Assembly: GCA_003139095.1 (NCBI GenBank)
Contig: PLHW01000063.1
Coordinates: 15,644 to 79,643, forward strand
Reading direction: 5' to 3'
Source: Acidobacteriaceae bacterium
GTDB taxonomy: Bacteria > Acidobacteriota > Terriglobia > Terriglobales > Acidobacteriaceae
Length of the DNA stretch: 64,000 nt
The stretch's first letter is position 1. Each line of letters begins with the position of its first letter. The position numbers and the translations under genes are program-made. The notes below the pieces were generated by a model that was not told where the DNA came from, did no database searches, and saw nothing but the letters and a program-made list of their open reading frames with translations. This document shows positions 1-9,099 of the stretch, piece by piece.

Positions 1-1752
1 GAGCAGAACAACGAACTGGTCCGGCTCCTCGATGAAGAACTAGCCGAGGTGCATCGCATCCTGCTCGAAATGACACGCCAGATTGGCGAGAATGCAGGCG
101 CCATTCTGGCGGCGGCCGATGTACTCGCCGAGTTGGAACTGCAATTCGCGAAGGCGAGATTTGCCGAAGACTACAACTGCGTTTCGGTAAGCCTCTCCCG
201 GGACGGCCCTCGACCGTCCGAGGCGGGCGGACCTCGCTTGTTGCTCCATCGCGCGCGGCATCCGCTGCTCGAACGCAATCTCAAGCTAAAGAATGCGGTG
301 ATCGTCCCGGTCACGATCGAACTCGAAGGCGAGCGGCGGCAACTGGTCATCACCGGGCCCAACACCGGCGGCAAAACCGTCGCGCTCAAAACTCTGGGCC
401 TGCTCGCATTGATGGCGCAGTCGGGAATCCCGGTCCCAGCCGACCGCGCCGAAATGCCCGTGTTTGATTCCATTCTGGCCGACATCGGCGACTATCAGTC
501 GATCGAGCAGAATCTCTCCACCTTCTCCGCGCATGTCACCAACATCGATTTCATCTCGCGCACGGCAACGGCGAAATCTTTGGTGCTGCTCGACGAACTC
601 GGTTCGGCGACTGATCCCGAAGAAGGGGCCGCACTGGCCGTGGCCATCGCCGAGCACTTCCGCAAAATCGGCTGCATGACGGTGATCTCGACTCACCACA
701 CTTCGCTCAAAATCTACGGCGCAAACACGCCCGGCGTCGTGAACGCCTCGGTTGGCTTCGATGAGTCCACACTGCAACCGACTTATGAACTCAAGATTGG
801 GGTGCCGGGGGCGTCGGCGGGCCTCAACATCGCGCGCCGGCTGGGATTGAACCCGGCGATTATCGATTCGGCGCAAGGAAGGCTCGGCTCGCAAACGCAG
901 GATGTAGCGCGCTTCCTCGACCGTCTGCACACCGAACTGAGGACCGTGGAAGATGAGCGCGCGCGGATCAAGGCGCGCGAACAGGAACTCGAACGCGAAA
1001 CGTCGCGTCTGGCCACGGAAGGGCGCAAAGAGCAGCAGGCCAAGGTTCGCGAGATGGAAAAGAAGCTCGACAGTATTTTTCGCGACCTTGAATATCACGC
1101 GCGCGAGGCGGTGAGCGCCGTGCAGGACCGCGCGGCCGCGCAAAAAGTCTCGAAGGAAGCCGAGCGGCGGATTGCCAAGCTGCGCCGGGAATTTCGCGAG
1201 CAGTTCGATTCCGCGGTGGTCGCACATGCCACCGGCGCCGACCGCGGCGATCCCGATGCCCAGCCCGCCTTGGTGAAAAATGTCTCCGAGGGCGACACCG
1301 TAAAGCTCAAATCGATGGGTCGCGCGGCAGTGGTCAAAAAGAGGGTAGGCGACAATCACTTCGACGTCGAGATCGGTTCGATGAAGATGCGCATCGCGCG
1401 CGAAGATATCGCCGAGGTGCAACAGCGTGTCGGCGAGTCGCCGGTGGAAGCAGCACGCGCCCGCGGCATAAAAGTCTCGCTGCAAAACGAGTCGGGCGGC
1501 TCAAACGTGCCGAGTGAAATCAATGTTATTGGACGCACCGTCGACGAAGCAACCAGTGAAGTGGAAAAGTTCATCGACCGCGCGTTCCTGGCCGGCATGG
1601 CGCGCGTGCGCATCATCCACGGCAGCGGCATGGGAATTCTTCGCAAGGCGCTGCGGGGCTATTTAAAGAAGCATCCGCACGTGGAGTCAGTCATTGAGCC
1701 CGCGCAAAACGAAGGCGGCGGCGGCGCCACGGTGGTGGAGTTAAGAGTGTAG
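1..1752 (+). CDS. mutS2: MutS2 family DNA-binding ATPase/Smr protein (5' partial)
   Basis: The reading frame is open from base 1, so the N-terminus lies outside the window; 583 residues are visible. Seen: a Walker A loop GPNTGGKT at about residues 119-126, a Walker B LLDELGSATDP near 194, the MutS-type STHH switch near 233, a long charged coiled coil (about 295-400), a KOW-like stretch and a C-terminal Smr domain (about 505-583) with IIHGSGMG. MutS2 proteins are ABC-type ATPases that bind branched DNA or stalled ribosomes, in different species suppressing recombination or rescuing collided ribosomes. The LDLR-type nuclease motif that opens many Smr domains reads INVIG here, so nuclease activity is doubtful. 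It is followed by dnaG in the same direction after 129 bp. Family assignment is firm; the role is inferred. Confidence 0.95.
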   Translation, partial: EQNNELVRLLDEELAEVHRILLEMTRQIGENAGAILAAADVLAELELQFAKARFAEDYNCVSVSLSRDGPRPSEAGGPRLLLHRARHPLLERNLKLKNAVIVPVTIELEGERRQLVITGPNTGGKTVALKTLGLLALMAQSGIPVPADRAEMPVFDSILADIGDYQSIEQNLSTFSAHVTNIDFISRTATAKSLVLLDELGSATDPEEGAALAVAIAEHFRKIGCMTVISTHHTSLKIYGANTPGVVNASVGFDESTLQPTYELKIGVPGASAGLNIARRLGLNPAIIDSAQGRLGSQTQDVARFLDRLHTELRTVEDERARIKAREQELERETSRLATEGRKEQQAKVREMEKKLDSIFRDLEYHAREAVSAVQDRAAAQKVSKEAERRIAKLRREFREQFDSAVVAHATGADRGDPDAQPALVKNVSEGDTVKLKSMGRAAVVKKRVGDNHFDVEIGSMKMRIAREDIAEVQQRVGESPVEAARARGIKVSLQNESGGSNVPSEINVIGRTVDEATSEVEKFIDRAFLAGMARVRIIHGSGMGILRKALRGYLKKHPHVESVIEPAQNEGGGGATVVELRV

Positions 1753-1881
1753 ATTTCGATTCAGCTACTCTTCAACCGATTCGCGGGGTATTCCACACCT
1801 TTCCCACAGATGACAGGCGATTGCTGGCTTTTCGTGGCTCCTCCCAAGCCTCACAATGAATCGACGTAGTGTGCGCCGCCC

Positions 1882-3921
1882 ATGACCTCTGCCGACAACT
1901 TTAAAGAGACCCTGAAGCAACAGGCGGATATCGTCCGCATTGTCGGCGAGTACGTCAAGCTGAAAAAGGCGGGTGGACCGAACTTCTCCGGTCTGTGTCC
2001 CTTCCACAAGGAGAAAACGCCCTCGTTCACCGTGCAGGCCACTCAACAGTTCTACTACTGTTTCGGCTGCCACGAATCTGGCGACGTGTTTAAGTTCTTG
2101 CAGAAGATCGAAAACATCACGTTCCCGGAAGCGGTGCGGTTGATCGCGCAGAAGCTCGGCGTGCCCATGCCGAAGGTTGCATTCTCCAGCCCGGCCGAGG
2201 CGCGCGATGCCCACGTGCGGATGGCACTACTCGACGTTCACGAGCGCGCTACCGCATTTTTTCAGCAATGCCTGCGGCGTCCGGAAGGCGCCCACGCGCG
2301 TGAATATTTGAAGGGACGCGGGCTGGACAATGAGACGATTGCCCGGTTTCGAATTGGCTACGCGCCCGATTCCGGCTTTCTGTTGCGCGACGCGCTACGC
2401 CGCGAGTTCGACGAGGAACTCCTGCGCGAGAGCGGCTTGTTTTCGTGGAAGGAAACCGCCGCGGCTCCCGAGCCCCGCGCTGCCAACGACCAACCGCAAG
2501 GCCCAGATCAACAGACAGCCGAGCCACAAACTGAAGCCCCCAACGCAAACGGCGAGCCGCAAACCGCGAATCGCGAACAGCCGACGAGCGGCGATCAGGC
2601 CCACGGCGATCCGTCGTCGCCCGAAGTCCCGGGCTCGAAGCCCGAGCCTCGGGGCTCGCAGCTCGCGGCCATCTACGCCAAATTTCGCAACCGGGTCATG
2701 TTTCCCATCGCCAACGAGCAGGGAAAAGTCATCGCCTTCACCGGGCGCACACTTTCTTCCGATGAAAAAGCCGGGCCCAAATATTTAAATTCGCCGGAGA
2801 CGAAGATCTACTCGAAGTCGCGCGTGCTCTTCAATCTCGACCATGCGAAGGAGGCAATCCGCAAGCTGGAGTACGGCATTCTCGTCGAGGGTCAAATGGA
2901 TTGCATCTCCGTCTTCGCGGCGGGGTTCAATAACGTGATTGCCTCGTCGGGCACCGCATTCACCGAGCTGCAGGCGCGCCTGCTCGGCCGCTTCTCAAAG
3001 AATATCGTCGTCAACTTCGATCCCGATACCGCCGGAGCCCGCGCCACCGAACGCACGCTTGGACTGCTCGTCGAAGAGGAATTCAACATCCGCGTTCTGA
3101 CTTTGGAAACCGGATTCGATCCGGATCTTTTTATCCGCCGTAAGGGGAAAGACGCGTACGCCGCGGCCCTGAAGAGCTCGCAAAAATATTTCGATTATTT
3201 GATCGACCGCGCTCGCACGCAATTCGGCGCGCGCACCGCCGAAAGCAAGGTGAAAGCCGTCAACTATCTGCTCCCGCACGTTCAACGCGTCCCCAGCCGA
3301 ATTGCCCGCGATGAGCTGGCAATGGAAATTTCTCAAAAGCTCGGGATCGACTCGGCTGTGTTGCGGCAAGAACTGAAGCACGTTGCCGGCAGCCGCGCGG
3401 CGAGCGCGGTGAAAGCCTCCGCGGAGTCGCAGATTACGGGCGCCGAGCGCGTGCTGATTCGGGCGCTCGCATCGGCCCGGCAAATGCAATCCGGCGGCGG
3501 GCGCACTTCGGCTCGCGAAGGCGCAGAAGAAGATTTTGATCCGGCGCGTCAGGCCCAGTACGCGCTCGAATCCGAGCGTCTGCACGAGGGGCTGGCATCC
3601 GAGTCTCTCATCGATTCCCTGCTCGCGGGTGGCCCGGAGTCTGGCGATCCGCTCGAATTGGCCCGGAGCGACGAGGATCGCCGTTTGTTGGCATCAGTCC
3701 TGATGCAGCAAGAGGAAGAACTGACGCCGGAGACGGTCGAAGGCGCCGTTCGCGGCCTTCGGAGGATCAGCCTGCGGCGGAGACTGGATGACGTGCAGCG
3801 GCGACTTCTGGCGCATGGGCTCTCTATGGACGAAAAGCAGCAGCTATTGCTGGAAAGAATGCATTTGAAGCGAGTGCTAATGGATCCGGCGATGGCTGAG
3901 GCGGCGGGACGAGCCAGCTAA
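1882..3921 (+). CDS. dnaG: DNA primase DnaG
   Basis: 679-residue bacterial primase that makes RNA primers at the replication fork. Seen: a CHC2 zinc finger with ligands C39, H42, C60 and C63, an RNA-polymerase core, a TOPRIM domain (EGQMDCISVFAAG and NFDPDTAGARATER), and a helical C-terminal region for helicase contact. The protein is longer than the usual 580-640 residues because of a low-complexity insert at about residues 193-258, rich in Pro, Gln, Glu and Asn, placed inside the catalytic core before YAKFRNRVMFPI. The insert stays in frame and looks like an unstructured loop. ATG at 1882 is used because the zinc finger sits at the usual distance from it. It lies between mutS2 and rpoD, recalling the widespread macromolecular-synthesis order dnaG-rpoD. 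Confidence 0.96.
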   Translation: MTSADNFKETLKQQADIVRIVGEYVKLKKAGGPNFSGLCPFHKEKTPSFTVQATQQFYYCFGCHESGDVFKFLQKIENITFPEAVRLIAQKLGVPMPKVAFSSPAEARDAHVRMALLDVHERATAFFQQCLRRPEGAHAREYLKGRGLDNETIARFRIGYAPDSGFLLRDALRREFDEELLRESGLFSWKETAAAPEPRAANDQPQGPDQQTAEPQTEAPNANGEPQTANREQPTSGDQAHGDPSSPEVPGSKPEPRGSQLAAIYAKFRNRVMFPIANEQGKVIAFTGRTLSSDEKAGPKYLNSPETKIYSKSRVLFNLDHAKEAIRKLEYGILVEGQMDCISVFAAGFNNVIASSGTAFTELQARLLGRFSKNIVVNFDPDTAGARATERTLGLLVEEEFNIRVLTLETGFDPDLFIRRKGKDAYAAALKSSQKYFDYLIDRARTQFGARTAESKVKAVNYLLPHVQRVPSRIARDELAMEISQKLGIDSAVLRQELKHVAGSRAASAVKASAESQITGAERVLIRALASARQMQSGGGRTSAREGAEEDFDPARQAQYALESERLHEGLASESLIDSLLAGGPESGDPLELARSDEDRRLLASVLMQQEEELTPETVEGAVRGLRRISLRRRLDDVQRRLLAHGLSMDEKQQLLLERMHLKRVLMDPAMAEAAGRAS

Positions 3922-4082
3922 AGCGCAAAGCGAGATGGGACCACAATTTGTCCTTGGAACCGATCAGGCTCCGGCGCCATCTAACTATCAGTGGAGAAAG
4001 TAGCGGGCGGCGTGGATTCTGAAGCGGTAGTGTTCCAAACATGGTCCGGCAGGGAAATCTGCTGGCCGGGCGATCCTGAGAA

Positions 4083-4091
4083 TGCTATACT
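4083..4091 (+). promoter_or_regulatory. rpoD promoter, extended -10
   Basis: The 309-bp dnaG-rpoD gap holds TGcTATACT, an extended -10 element with the hexamer TATACT at 4086-4091. The -35 region (around 4062-4068) is weak, which fits an extended -10. Predicted start near 4098 leaves about 130 nt of leader before the TTG start of rpoD. No other gene is seen in the gap. Confidence 0.5.
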
Positions 4092-4230
4092 TGATAGGTT
4101 TGTGCGCACTCGCACAACTCCATACAACTCCCACCGGTGAAGTTTCGGCGTCCGTACGTCCCGGATTGCAGCAGGCCCGGGTTGGGCTTGGTGAGGCCGG
4201 AGACGACGGGCGCGCTGAGGATAACCTGTT

Positions 4231-5925
4231 TTGGCACTTGACGACAAGTTCGACGACATAAAAAAGCTGATCGACGCAGGCAAGGAAAAGGGATATCTGA
4301 CCTATGATCAGGTCAACGACCTTATCCCGCACGATGTGCATTCTCCTGAAGACCTGGAAGATCTGCTAACCACGATCGGGACGCAGGGAATCGATGTACT
4401 CGAAGGCAGCAAGATGCCTTCGACCGATCTGGAAAAAAAATTCGAGGAAGTGGATGATGCGTCGGAGGATGTCGAACTCGACCTGACCCCCGGCGCTCTG
4501 GAAAAAACCAATGATCCCGTCCGCATGTATTTGCGCGAGATGGGAACCGTGCCGTTGCTCACGCGCGAAGGCGAAGTCGAAATCGCCAAGCGCATCGAGC
4601 GCGGCCAAAACCGCGTACTGAAGGCGCTTTCGCGCTCTCCCATCGTGATTCGCGAACTCCTCGCCCTCGGCGAGGACCTTGAAAAAGGTGTCCGCTCCAT
4701 CAAGGAGTTGGTCACCTTCGACGAAGAGGAGATCACCGAAGAGATCGTCGAAAATCGCCTGAAGGAGTTTCTCGGCAAGATTGCGGTGCTCGACAAGACG
4801 TACAAAAAAGTCGCGCCGCTGCAGGAGAAGTACGCCGACGTAAATGCCAAGAAGCGGCCCAAGGACCATCGCCGCTATCGCTTCAACCTGGCTCGCGCCA
4901 TCGTGCGAACTTCGCTGGCGGTGCGCAACCTGGGCTTCACTAACAACGAACGCAAACGCCTGATCGAGCGCGTGAACCGCACGGTCGATGGCATGCGCTC
5001 GCTCGACCGCCAGATCCAGAACCTGGAAAAGCGCGCCGAGCAGACCCGCAGCGAAGAGCAGCGCAAGGAATACAGGAAGCAGGCGCGTGCGGTTCGCGGA
5101 GAACTCGAGAAGCTCGAAGTCGATGCCGGCCTGTTGTACCCGGAGCTCAAGCGCACACAGCGCGAGATCATCCAGGGCGACATGGACGCCGAGCAGGCGA
5201 AGCGCGAGCTGATCGAGGCCAACCTGCGACTCGTCGTTTCGATCGCGAAAAAGTACACCAATCGCGGATTGCAGTTCCTCGACCTGATTCAGGAAGGCAA
5301 CATCGGACTGATGAAGGCCGTGGACAAGTTCGAATACCGCCGCGGGTATAAGTTCTCGACTTATGCCACGTGGTGGATTCGGCAGGCCATTACACGTGCC
5401 ATTGCCGACCAGGCGCGTACGATTCGCATCCCCGTCCACATGATCGAAACGATCAACAAGCTGATCCGCACCTCGCGGCAACTTGTGCAGGAACTGGGAC
5501 GCGAACCGACGTCGGAAGAAATCGCCAAGCGCATGGATATTCCGGTGGCGAAAGTCCGCAAGGTGCTGAAGATTGCGCAGGAGCCGATCTCCCTCGAAAC
5601 GCCGATTGGCGAAGAGGAAGATTCGCACTTGGGCGACTTCATCGAAGATCGAGCGGTCGTTTCGCCCGCCGAAGCCGTCATCAACGTCAATCTCAAGGAC
5701 CAGACAGGACAGGTCCTGCGCACGCTGACGCCGCGCGAGGAGAAAGTGATCAAGATGCGCTTCGGCCTCGAAGACGGCTCCGAGCACACTCTCGAAGAGG
5801 TCGGCCAGTCCTTCGCGGTCACGCGCGAACGCATTCGCCAGATCGAAGCGAAGGCGCTCCGCAAACTGCGTCATCCGTCGCGCTCGCGCAAGCTGCGCGC
5901 GTTCATGGATGGCGTCAGAGACTAA
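4231..5925 (+). CDS. rpoD: RNA polymerase primary sigma factor RpoD (sigma-70)
   Basis: 564-residue housekeeping sigma factor. Seen: N-terminal region 1.1 (about 1-65), region 1.2 starting at [12 protein letters not shown] (about 94), a charged non-conserved region (about 130-320), region 2 with [17 protein letters not shown] (from about 351) and [12 protein letters not shown] for -10 recognition and melting, region 3, and region 4.2 ending in [17 protein letters not shown] (about 530) for -35 recognition. Start is TTG at 4231, preceded by CTGAGG; no ATG is better placed relative to region 1.1. It has its own promoter at 4083 and a terminator at 5957-5980. The presence of all regions marks it as the primary sigma factor. 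Confidence 0.96.
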   Translation: MALDDKFDDIKKLIDAGKEKGYLTYDQVNDLIPHDVHSPEDLEDLLTTIGTQGIDVLEGSKMPSTDLEKKFEEVDDASEDVELDLTPGALEKTNDPVRMYLREMGTVPLLTREGEVEIAKRIERGQNRVLKALSRSPIVIRELLALGEDLEKGVRSIKELVTFDEEEITEEIVENRLKEFLGKIAVLDKTYKKVAPLQEKYADVNAKKRPKDHRRYRFNLARAIVRTSLAVRNLGFTNNERKRLIERVNRTVDGMRSLDRQIQNLEKRAEQTRSEEQRKEYRKQARAVRGELEKLEVDAGLLYPELKRTQREIIQGDMDAEQAKRELIEANLRLVVSIAKKYTNRGLQFLDLIQEGNIGLMKAVDKFEYRRGYKFSTYATWWIRQAITRAIADQARTIRIPVHMIETINKLIRTSRQLVQELGREPTSEEIAKRMDIPVAKVRKVLKIAQEPISLETPIGEEEDSHLGDFIEDRAVVSPAEAVINVNLKDQTGQVLRTLTPREEKVIKMRFGLEDGSEHTLEEVGQSFAVTRERIRQIEAKALRKLRHPSRSRKLRAFMDGVRD

Positions 5926-5956
5926 GGCAAAAGTAAGAAATCAGAACGAAGAACAA

Positions 5957-5980
5957 GGCGCGAGCAATCGCGCCCTTTTT
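5957..5980 (+). terminator. rho-independent terminator of rpoD
   Basis: Perfect 7-bp stem GGCGCGA/TCGCGCC (5957-5963 with 5968-5974), GCAA loop, then C and five T. It lies 31 nt after the rpoD stop. Confidence 0.85.
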
Positions 5981-6017
5981 ATTTGTGATGTCGCGCCATG
6001 CCGGGCCGGATGCTGCG

Positions 6018-6449
6018 TTACCCACGCCGAAAGGGATCTCTTACTCGGACGCTGCCATAAAGCCGCCCATGTTCGAAGTCCTCGGAGACAATTTCCTCCA
6101 GCCCGTAGTGTTCGGCATAAGCCCACAGATGCGCGTCAAACCAAGAGAGCTGAAAAGCCGCCGCGCCTAGCAGAGCTAAATGAACTACCGCTGCGTTCGG
6201 GTAAAGAATGGGGAACTGCTCCATGAGTTCTTCCACTTCGTGGCGCGATTCGTCCAAGGAAAGCAGGGGATCGGAGCCGACTCTTGTGCGCGTCGTCGCT
6301 GATACAAACTCAATCAGCGCTTGGTGTGGAATTCGGGCAGAATCATCCCCGAGTCCCCGATGCAGAACATCGCGAGCAATTCGCTGCTTCTCCGGATAAC
6401 GGGCATCAAAACGGTAGACAAGCACATTTGTATCAACGAGGAAGGCCAC
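6018..6449 (-). CDS. PIN-domain ribonuclease toxin (VapC-like)
   Basis: 143-residue PIN-domain protein. The acidic residues of the family are visible in order: D in FLVDTNV near the N-terminus, E in ALIEFV, D in SWFDAHLWA and D in SEDFEHG. PIN toxins are Mg-dependent RNases that cleave tRNA or rRNA and are held inactive by a partner antitoxin. The start is GTG at 6449, giving the usual short lead to the first Asp; an upstream in-frame ATG at 6506 would add 19 non-conserved residues lying inside the antitoxin gene. The toxin start overlaps the antitoxin stop by 17 bp, the classic toxin-antitoxin arrangement with coupled translation. Cleavage target unknown. Confidence 0.85.
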   Translation of the reverse strand: MAFLVDTNVLVYRFDARYPEKQRIARDVLHRGLGDDSARIPHQALIEFVSATTRTRVGSDPLLSLDESRHEVEELMEQFPILYPNAAVVHLALLGAAAFQLSWFDAHLWAYAEHYGLEEIVSEDFEHGRLYGSVRVRDPFRRG

Positions 6450-6744
6450 GATCGTAAAGGTCCTCTCTCGTCCAGCCCCGGTTTGAGGGCTGGGCTCCGT
6501 GGGCATGCTTCTTGCGGAAGGCAGCGTTTCGCTTTTCCTGGCGGGCTGTCGCCTCTTCGAAAAGCCGGAGACGGTGCTGGAGCGAGGCAGCGTCGGCTCT
6601 CGAGGATTTTGACCGCGACCGCTTCACCACTCGTATCGCCTCTCCTGCCGGCAGCCAGTCTAGCTCATCTCCCGGACGGATTTGGTACTGCTCGGCGATC
6701 GCCTTGGGAAGGGTGAGCTGGAGCTTGCTGGTAACTTTAGCCAC
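6433..6744 (-). CDS. AbrB/MazE-type antitoxin of the PIN toxin
   Basis: 103 residues. The N-terminal half is an AbrB/SpoVT swapped-hairpin DNA-binding domain (MAKVTSKLQLTLPKAIAEQY, then RPGDELDW and GEAIRVV). The C-terminal half is charged and probably wraps the toxin. Start is GTG at 6744, because no other in-frame start exists downstream of the promoter; the -10 ends only 6 nt upstream, so the transcript may have no leader. The gene runs directly into the VapC-like toxin. Such antitoxins usually bind operators in their own promoter; an inverted repeat sits in the spacer here. Confidence 0.85.
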   Translation of the reverse strand: MAKVTSKLQLTLPKAIAEQYQIRPGDELDWLPAGEAIRVVKRSRSKSSRADAASLQHRLRLFEEATARQEKRNAAFRKKHAHGAQPSNRGWTREDLYDRGLPR

Positions 6745-6750
6745 GGTAGA

Positions 6751-6787
6751 AGTATAACAAGGATTCTGTCCTTGTTCAATCCTTGTT
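6751..6787 (-). promoter_or_regulatory. Toxin-antitoxin promoter with operator repeats
   Basis: On the minus strand, -35 TTGAAC (6779-6774), a 17-bp spacer and -10 TATACT (6756-6751) form a near-consensus sigma-70 promoter. The spacer is filled by an inverted repeat AACAAGGA/TCCTTGTT (plus-strand 6756-6763 and 6769-6776), and a third TCCTTGTT lies at 6780-6787 over the -35. This is a likely autoregulatory operator for the AbrB-type antitoxin. The predicted transcript start falls on or next to the GTG start at 6744. Confidence 0.7.
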
Positions 6788-6807
6788 CGGCCTCATTCTC
6801 GGCTTAG

Positions 6808-7470
6808 TTAGAACGCGCCTGTCCCATTCGCATTCCGAATCTTGAACCAGTCATAGGCTGCCGGCTTGGTTTTGTTGGGGCGGCAGATCACGTCGACGCG
6901 CACTTTCATCAGCGCCTGCTGAATCCGCGAGATGACCTGGAAGTTCTCCTGCGAACTGCGCGCGTCTACGCGCTGCGACCAGCGTTCGGTCGTCAACCGC
7001 TCGTTGTACTTGGAGGATTCTCCGCCATCATACCCGTAGTTGTACGGATAAGCGGATCGGTCCTGCATGGATTCCATGCGCAGTTGATTGTGTTTCATCA
7101 TCTGGATGTTCGCGTCGATGGCCGCCGATAGCACCGCCGTCTGCTCGTCGAACCAATCATGTAGGACGGCTTCGGTGTCTTCGGCGTTATGCGTCGCGCG
7201 GAACTCGTGGAGGGCGGCCAGCACCTCCTCGACGTTATCGGCGCCTTGCAGGGCTATGGCTGGAATCGGGCTCTTCCGCAGCGAAAAATCGTCGTCGGTA
7301 AAGACGCGCTTCGGCTTGCTCGAGCCGTCTTTGTCCTTCTCCTTCCTGGCCTCTTCATTTTTCTTGGCCACGTCGCCCAGAGAGGTTGGGGCGTTGTCGG
7401 CACTCTGCGCGAAGCTTGGCCGCGCGAATGGAAGGACGAGAAGCAGCGCCAGTAAGCGCTTCCAAGGCAT
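6808..7470 (-). CDS. Putative secreted protein of unknown function
   Basis: 220 residues with a typical signal peptide (MPWKRLLALLLVLPFARPSFA, cut after about residue 21). The mature part starts with a Lys/Glu-rich linker (KKNEEARKEKDKD, about 37-49), followed by a mainly helical region with AALHEFRATHNAEDTEAVLHDWF and a C-terminal segment with a single Cys (VDVICRPNK). I recognise no catalytic motif. It stands alone between the toxin-antitoxin pair and the divergent tdh gene. Codon use matches its neighbours, so it is probably a real exported protein. Confidence 0.7.
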   Translation of the reverse strand: MPWKRLLALLLVLPFARPSFAQSADNAPTSLGDVAKKNEEARKEKDKDGSSKPKRVFTDDDFSLRKSPIPAIALQGADNVEEVLAALHEFRATHNAEDTEAVLHDWFDEQTAVLSAAIDANIQMMKHNQLRMESMQDRSAYPYNYGYDGGESSKYNERLTTERWSQRVDARSSQENFQVISRIQQALMKVRVDVICRPNKTKPAAYDWFKIRNANGTGAF

Positions 7471-7756
7471 AGGACCTCGACTGGGGATGATTGCTTTTCG
7501 ACCTTCATGATAGCGGCTTAGCGAACCCGGAAACAGTTACCTCCGTTATAAGACGAAGGTGCCCACGGAACGAAGCCTCGTCACCGCTTCAGGAATTTGA
7601 GTTGTTGCCGGACCACCTCGCCACGGAAGCTGCAAGCAGAGAAGTCAGGGATTTACATCCGCAATTGGGCTCCTCAGTGCCTCGGTGATCTTGTGTTGGA
7701 AATGCTGAATGCAAACACAATGAGACATGCGGCGCTCCTGCAACATGCGGCCGCGG
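7471..7756. other. Intergenic region between divergent genes
   Basis: About 290 bp between the start of the secreted-protein gene and the tdh promoter. It holds two 9-bp direct copies of ACATGCGGC (7724 and 7743) just upstream of the tdh -10, which could be a regulator site. No gene or RNA is seen. Confidence 0.4.
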
Positions 7757-7765
7757 TGCTAAAAT
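7757..7765 (+). promoter_or_regulatory. tdh promoter, extended -10
   Basis: TGcTAAAAT forms an extended -10 (hexamer 7760-7765) with no good -35, 43 bp upstream of the tdh ATG. Confidence 0.4.
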
Positions 7766-7807
7766 AAGCGGTTTGCTCTTCTAATTCCGTTCTGGAAGGG
7801 TCCCTTC

Positions 7808-8860
7808 ATGCCCAGCAGCATGCTCGCAGTCGTCAAAGCGGAAGCCGCGCCCGGCGCGGAAGTCCGCCAGGTCCCAATCCCGTCATACGGCCGCACCGAC
7901 GTTCTGGTCAAAGTACGAGCCGCCTCCATTTGCGGCACCGATCTCCACATTTTTGAATGGGACCGCTGGGCGCAAGGCCGCATCCATCCTCCGCTCATTC
8001 CCGGCCACGAATTCTGCGGCGACGTGGTTGCTTTTGGCGATGAAGTCACCAGCGTGAAGGAAGGCGATTTTGTCTCCGCCGAAATGCACGTCGCCTGCGG
8101 AAAATGCCTCCAGTGCCGTACCGGCGAAGCGCATATCTGCCAGCACGTGCGGATCATCGGCGTCGATTCCGACGGCGCCTTCGCCGAGTACGTCGTCATC
8201 CCCGAGTCCAACATCTGGAAGCTCGATCCGGCCATCCCCCAGGAATACGCCTCCATCCTCGATCCGCTCGGCAATGCTGTACATACAGTTCTGGCGGGCG
8301 AGATTGCCGGAAAGACCGTCGCTATCACCGGCTGCGGGCCCATCGGCCTGTTCTCGATTGCCGTCGCCCGGGCCTGCGGCGCCACCACGGTGTTCGCCAT
8401 CGAAGTCAACGAGCACCGCCGCAAGCTCGCGGCGAAAATGAATGCCGATTACGCCCTCGATCCGTCTAAGGACGACGTACGCGCCATCGTCGCGGAAAAA
8501 ACCGACGGCGCCGGCGTCGATGCCGTGCTCGAAATGGCCGGACATCCCGACGCCATCCGCCTCGCGTTCGACATCATTCGCCGCGGTGGCCGCATGTCGC
8601 TGCTCGGCCTCACCTCAAAACCGATTCCGGTTAATTTTTCCGAAGACATCATCTTTAAAGGTCTGACCATCCAGGGCATCAATGGCCGCCGCATGTATCA
8701 GACCTGGTATCAGATGACCGCCCTGCTCAAAGCCGGCAAACTGGACCTGCATCCGGCCATCACCGACCGCATCGCCATGAAGGATTTCTCCCAAGCCATG
8801 GCTCGCCTGAAAACCGGCGAGGCAAGCAAGATTCTGGTCTATCCAAACGGAACCAGGTGA
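7808..8860 (+). CDS. tdh: L-threonine 3-dehydrogenase
   Basis: 350-residue zinc-dependent medium-chain dehydrogenase; it oxidises L-threonine to 2-amino-3-ketobutyrate with NAD. Seen: catalytic zinc ligands in SICGTDLHIF and GHEFCG, the structural zinc loop CGKCLQCRTGEAHIC, the Rossmann motif ITGCGPIG, and the Tdh-type ending with ITDRIAMKDF and a region containing GRRMYQTWYQM. Length equals the usual 341-350. ATG at 7808 is the first in-frame start after the promoter. The partner 2-amino-3-ketobutyrate ligase (kbl), often adjacent, is not in the window, so a related sugar-alcohol or butanediol dehydrogenase role is a small residual possibility. Confidence 0.9.
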   Translation: MPSSMLAVVKAEAAPGAEVRQVPIPSYGRTDVLVKVRAASICGTDLHIFEWDRWAQGRIHPPLIPGHEFCGDVVAFGDEVTSVKEGDFVSAEMHVACGKCLQCRTGEAHICQHVRIIGVDSDGAFAEYVVIPESNIWKLDPAIPQEYASILDPLGNAVHTVLAGEIAGKTVAITGCGPIGLFSIAVARACGATTVFAIEVNEHRRKLAAKMNADYALDPSKDDVRAIVAEKTDGAGVDAVLEMAGHPDAIRLAFDIIRRGGRMSLLGLTSKPIPVNFSEDIIFKGLTIQGINGRRMYQTWYQMTALLKAGKLDLHPAITDRIAMKDFSQAMARLKTGEASKILVYPNGTR

Positions 8861-8972
8861 TCCGAATCCCAGTGCCCGAACCAGAGAACTGGCGCCGCCT
8901 TGCCGCCCTGATCCTGAGCCCCCGGATCTGGAGCCATAACCGCCTTCCGATTGGTAAACTCTTGTTAGCCGC

Positions 8973-9062
8973 GGAGGGATGTGTGAGCGGTTGAAACAGT
9001 CGGTCTTGAAAACCGATGTACGGGAAACCGTACCGGGGGTTCGAATCCCTCTCCCTCCGCCA
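8973..9062 (+). tRNA. tRNA-Ser(UGA)
   Basis: Complete type II tRNA with encoded CCA. Acceptor GGAGGGA (8973-8979) pairs with TCCCTCC (9052-9058), discriminator G, CCA at 9060-9062. Anticodon arm TCGGT-CTTGAAA-ACCGA gives anticodon TGA. A long variable arm (TACGG-GAAA-CCGTA) and T-loop TTCGAAT identify serine. Confidence 0.95.
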
Positions 9063-9099
9063 CACTAACGCATATTGAATTAGTTAGTTAGGGCGAGCC

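Noticed and set aside
286-1485. Long minus-strand frame of 399 codons opposite mutS2
   Set aside because: Shadow frame produced by GC-rich codons of mutS2; no family features and no start signal. The same applies to long frames opposite rpoD, kmo and the winged-helix regulator.
8760-9065. Minus-strand frame containing ERDSNPRYGF and FQDRLFQPLT
   Set aside because: It is the antisense translation of tRNA-Ser(UGA), a well-known false protein; it has no ribosome binding site.
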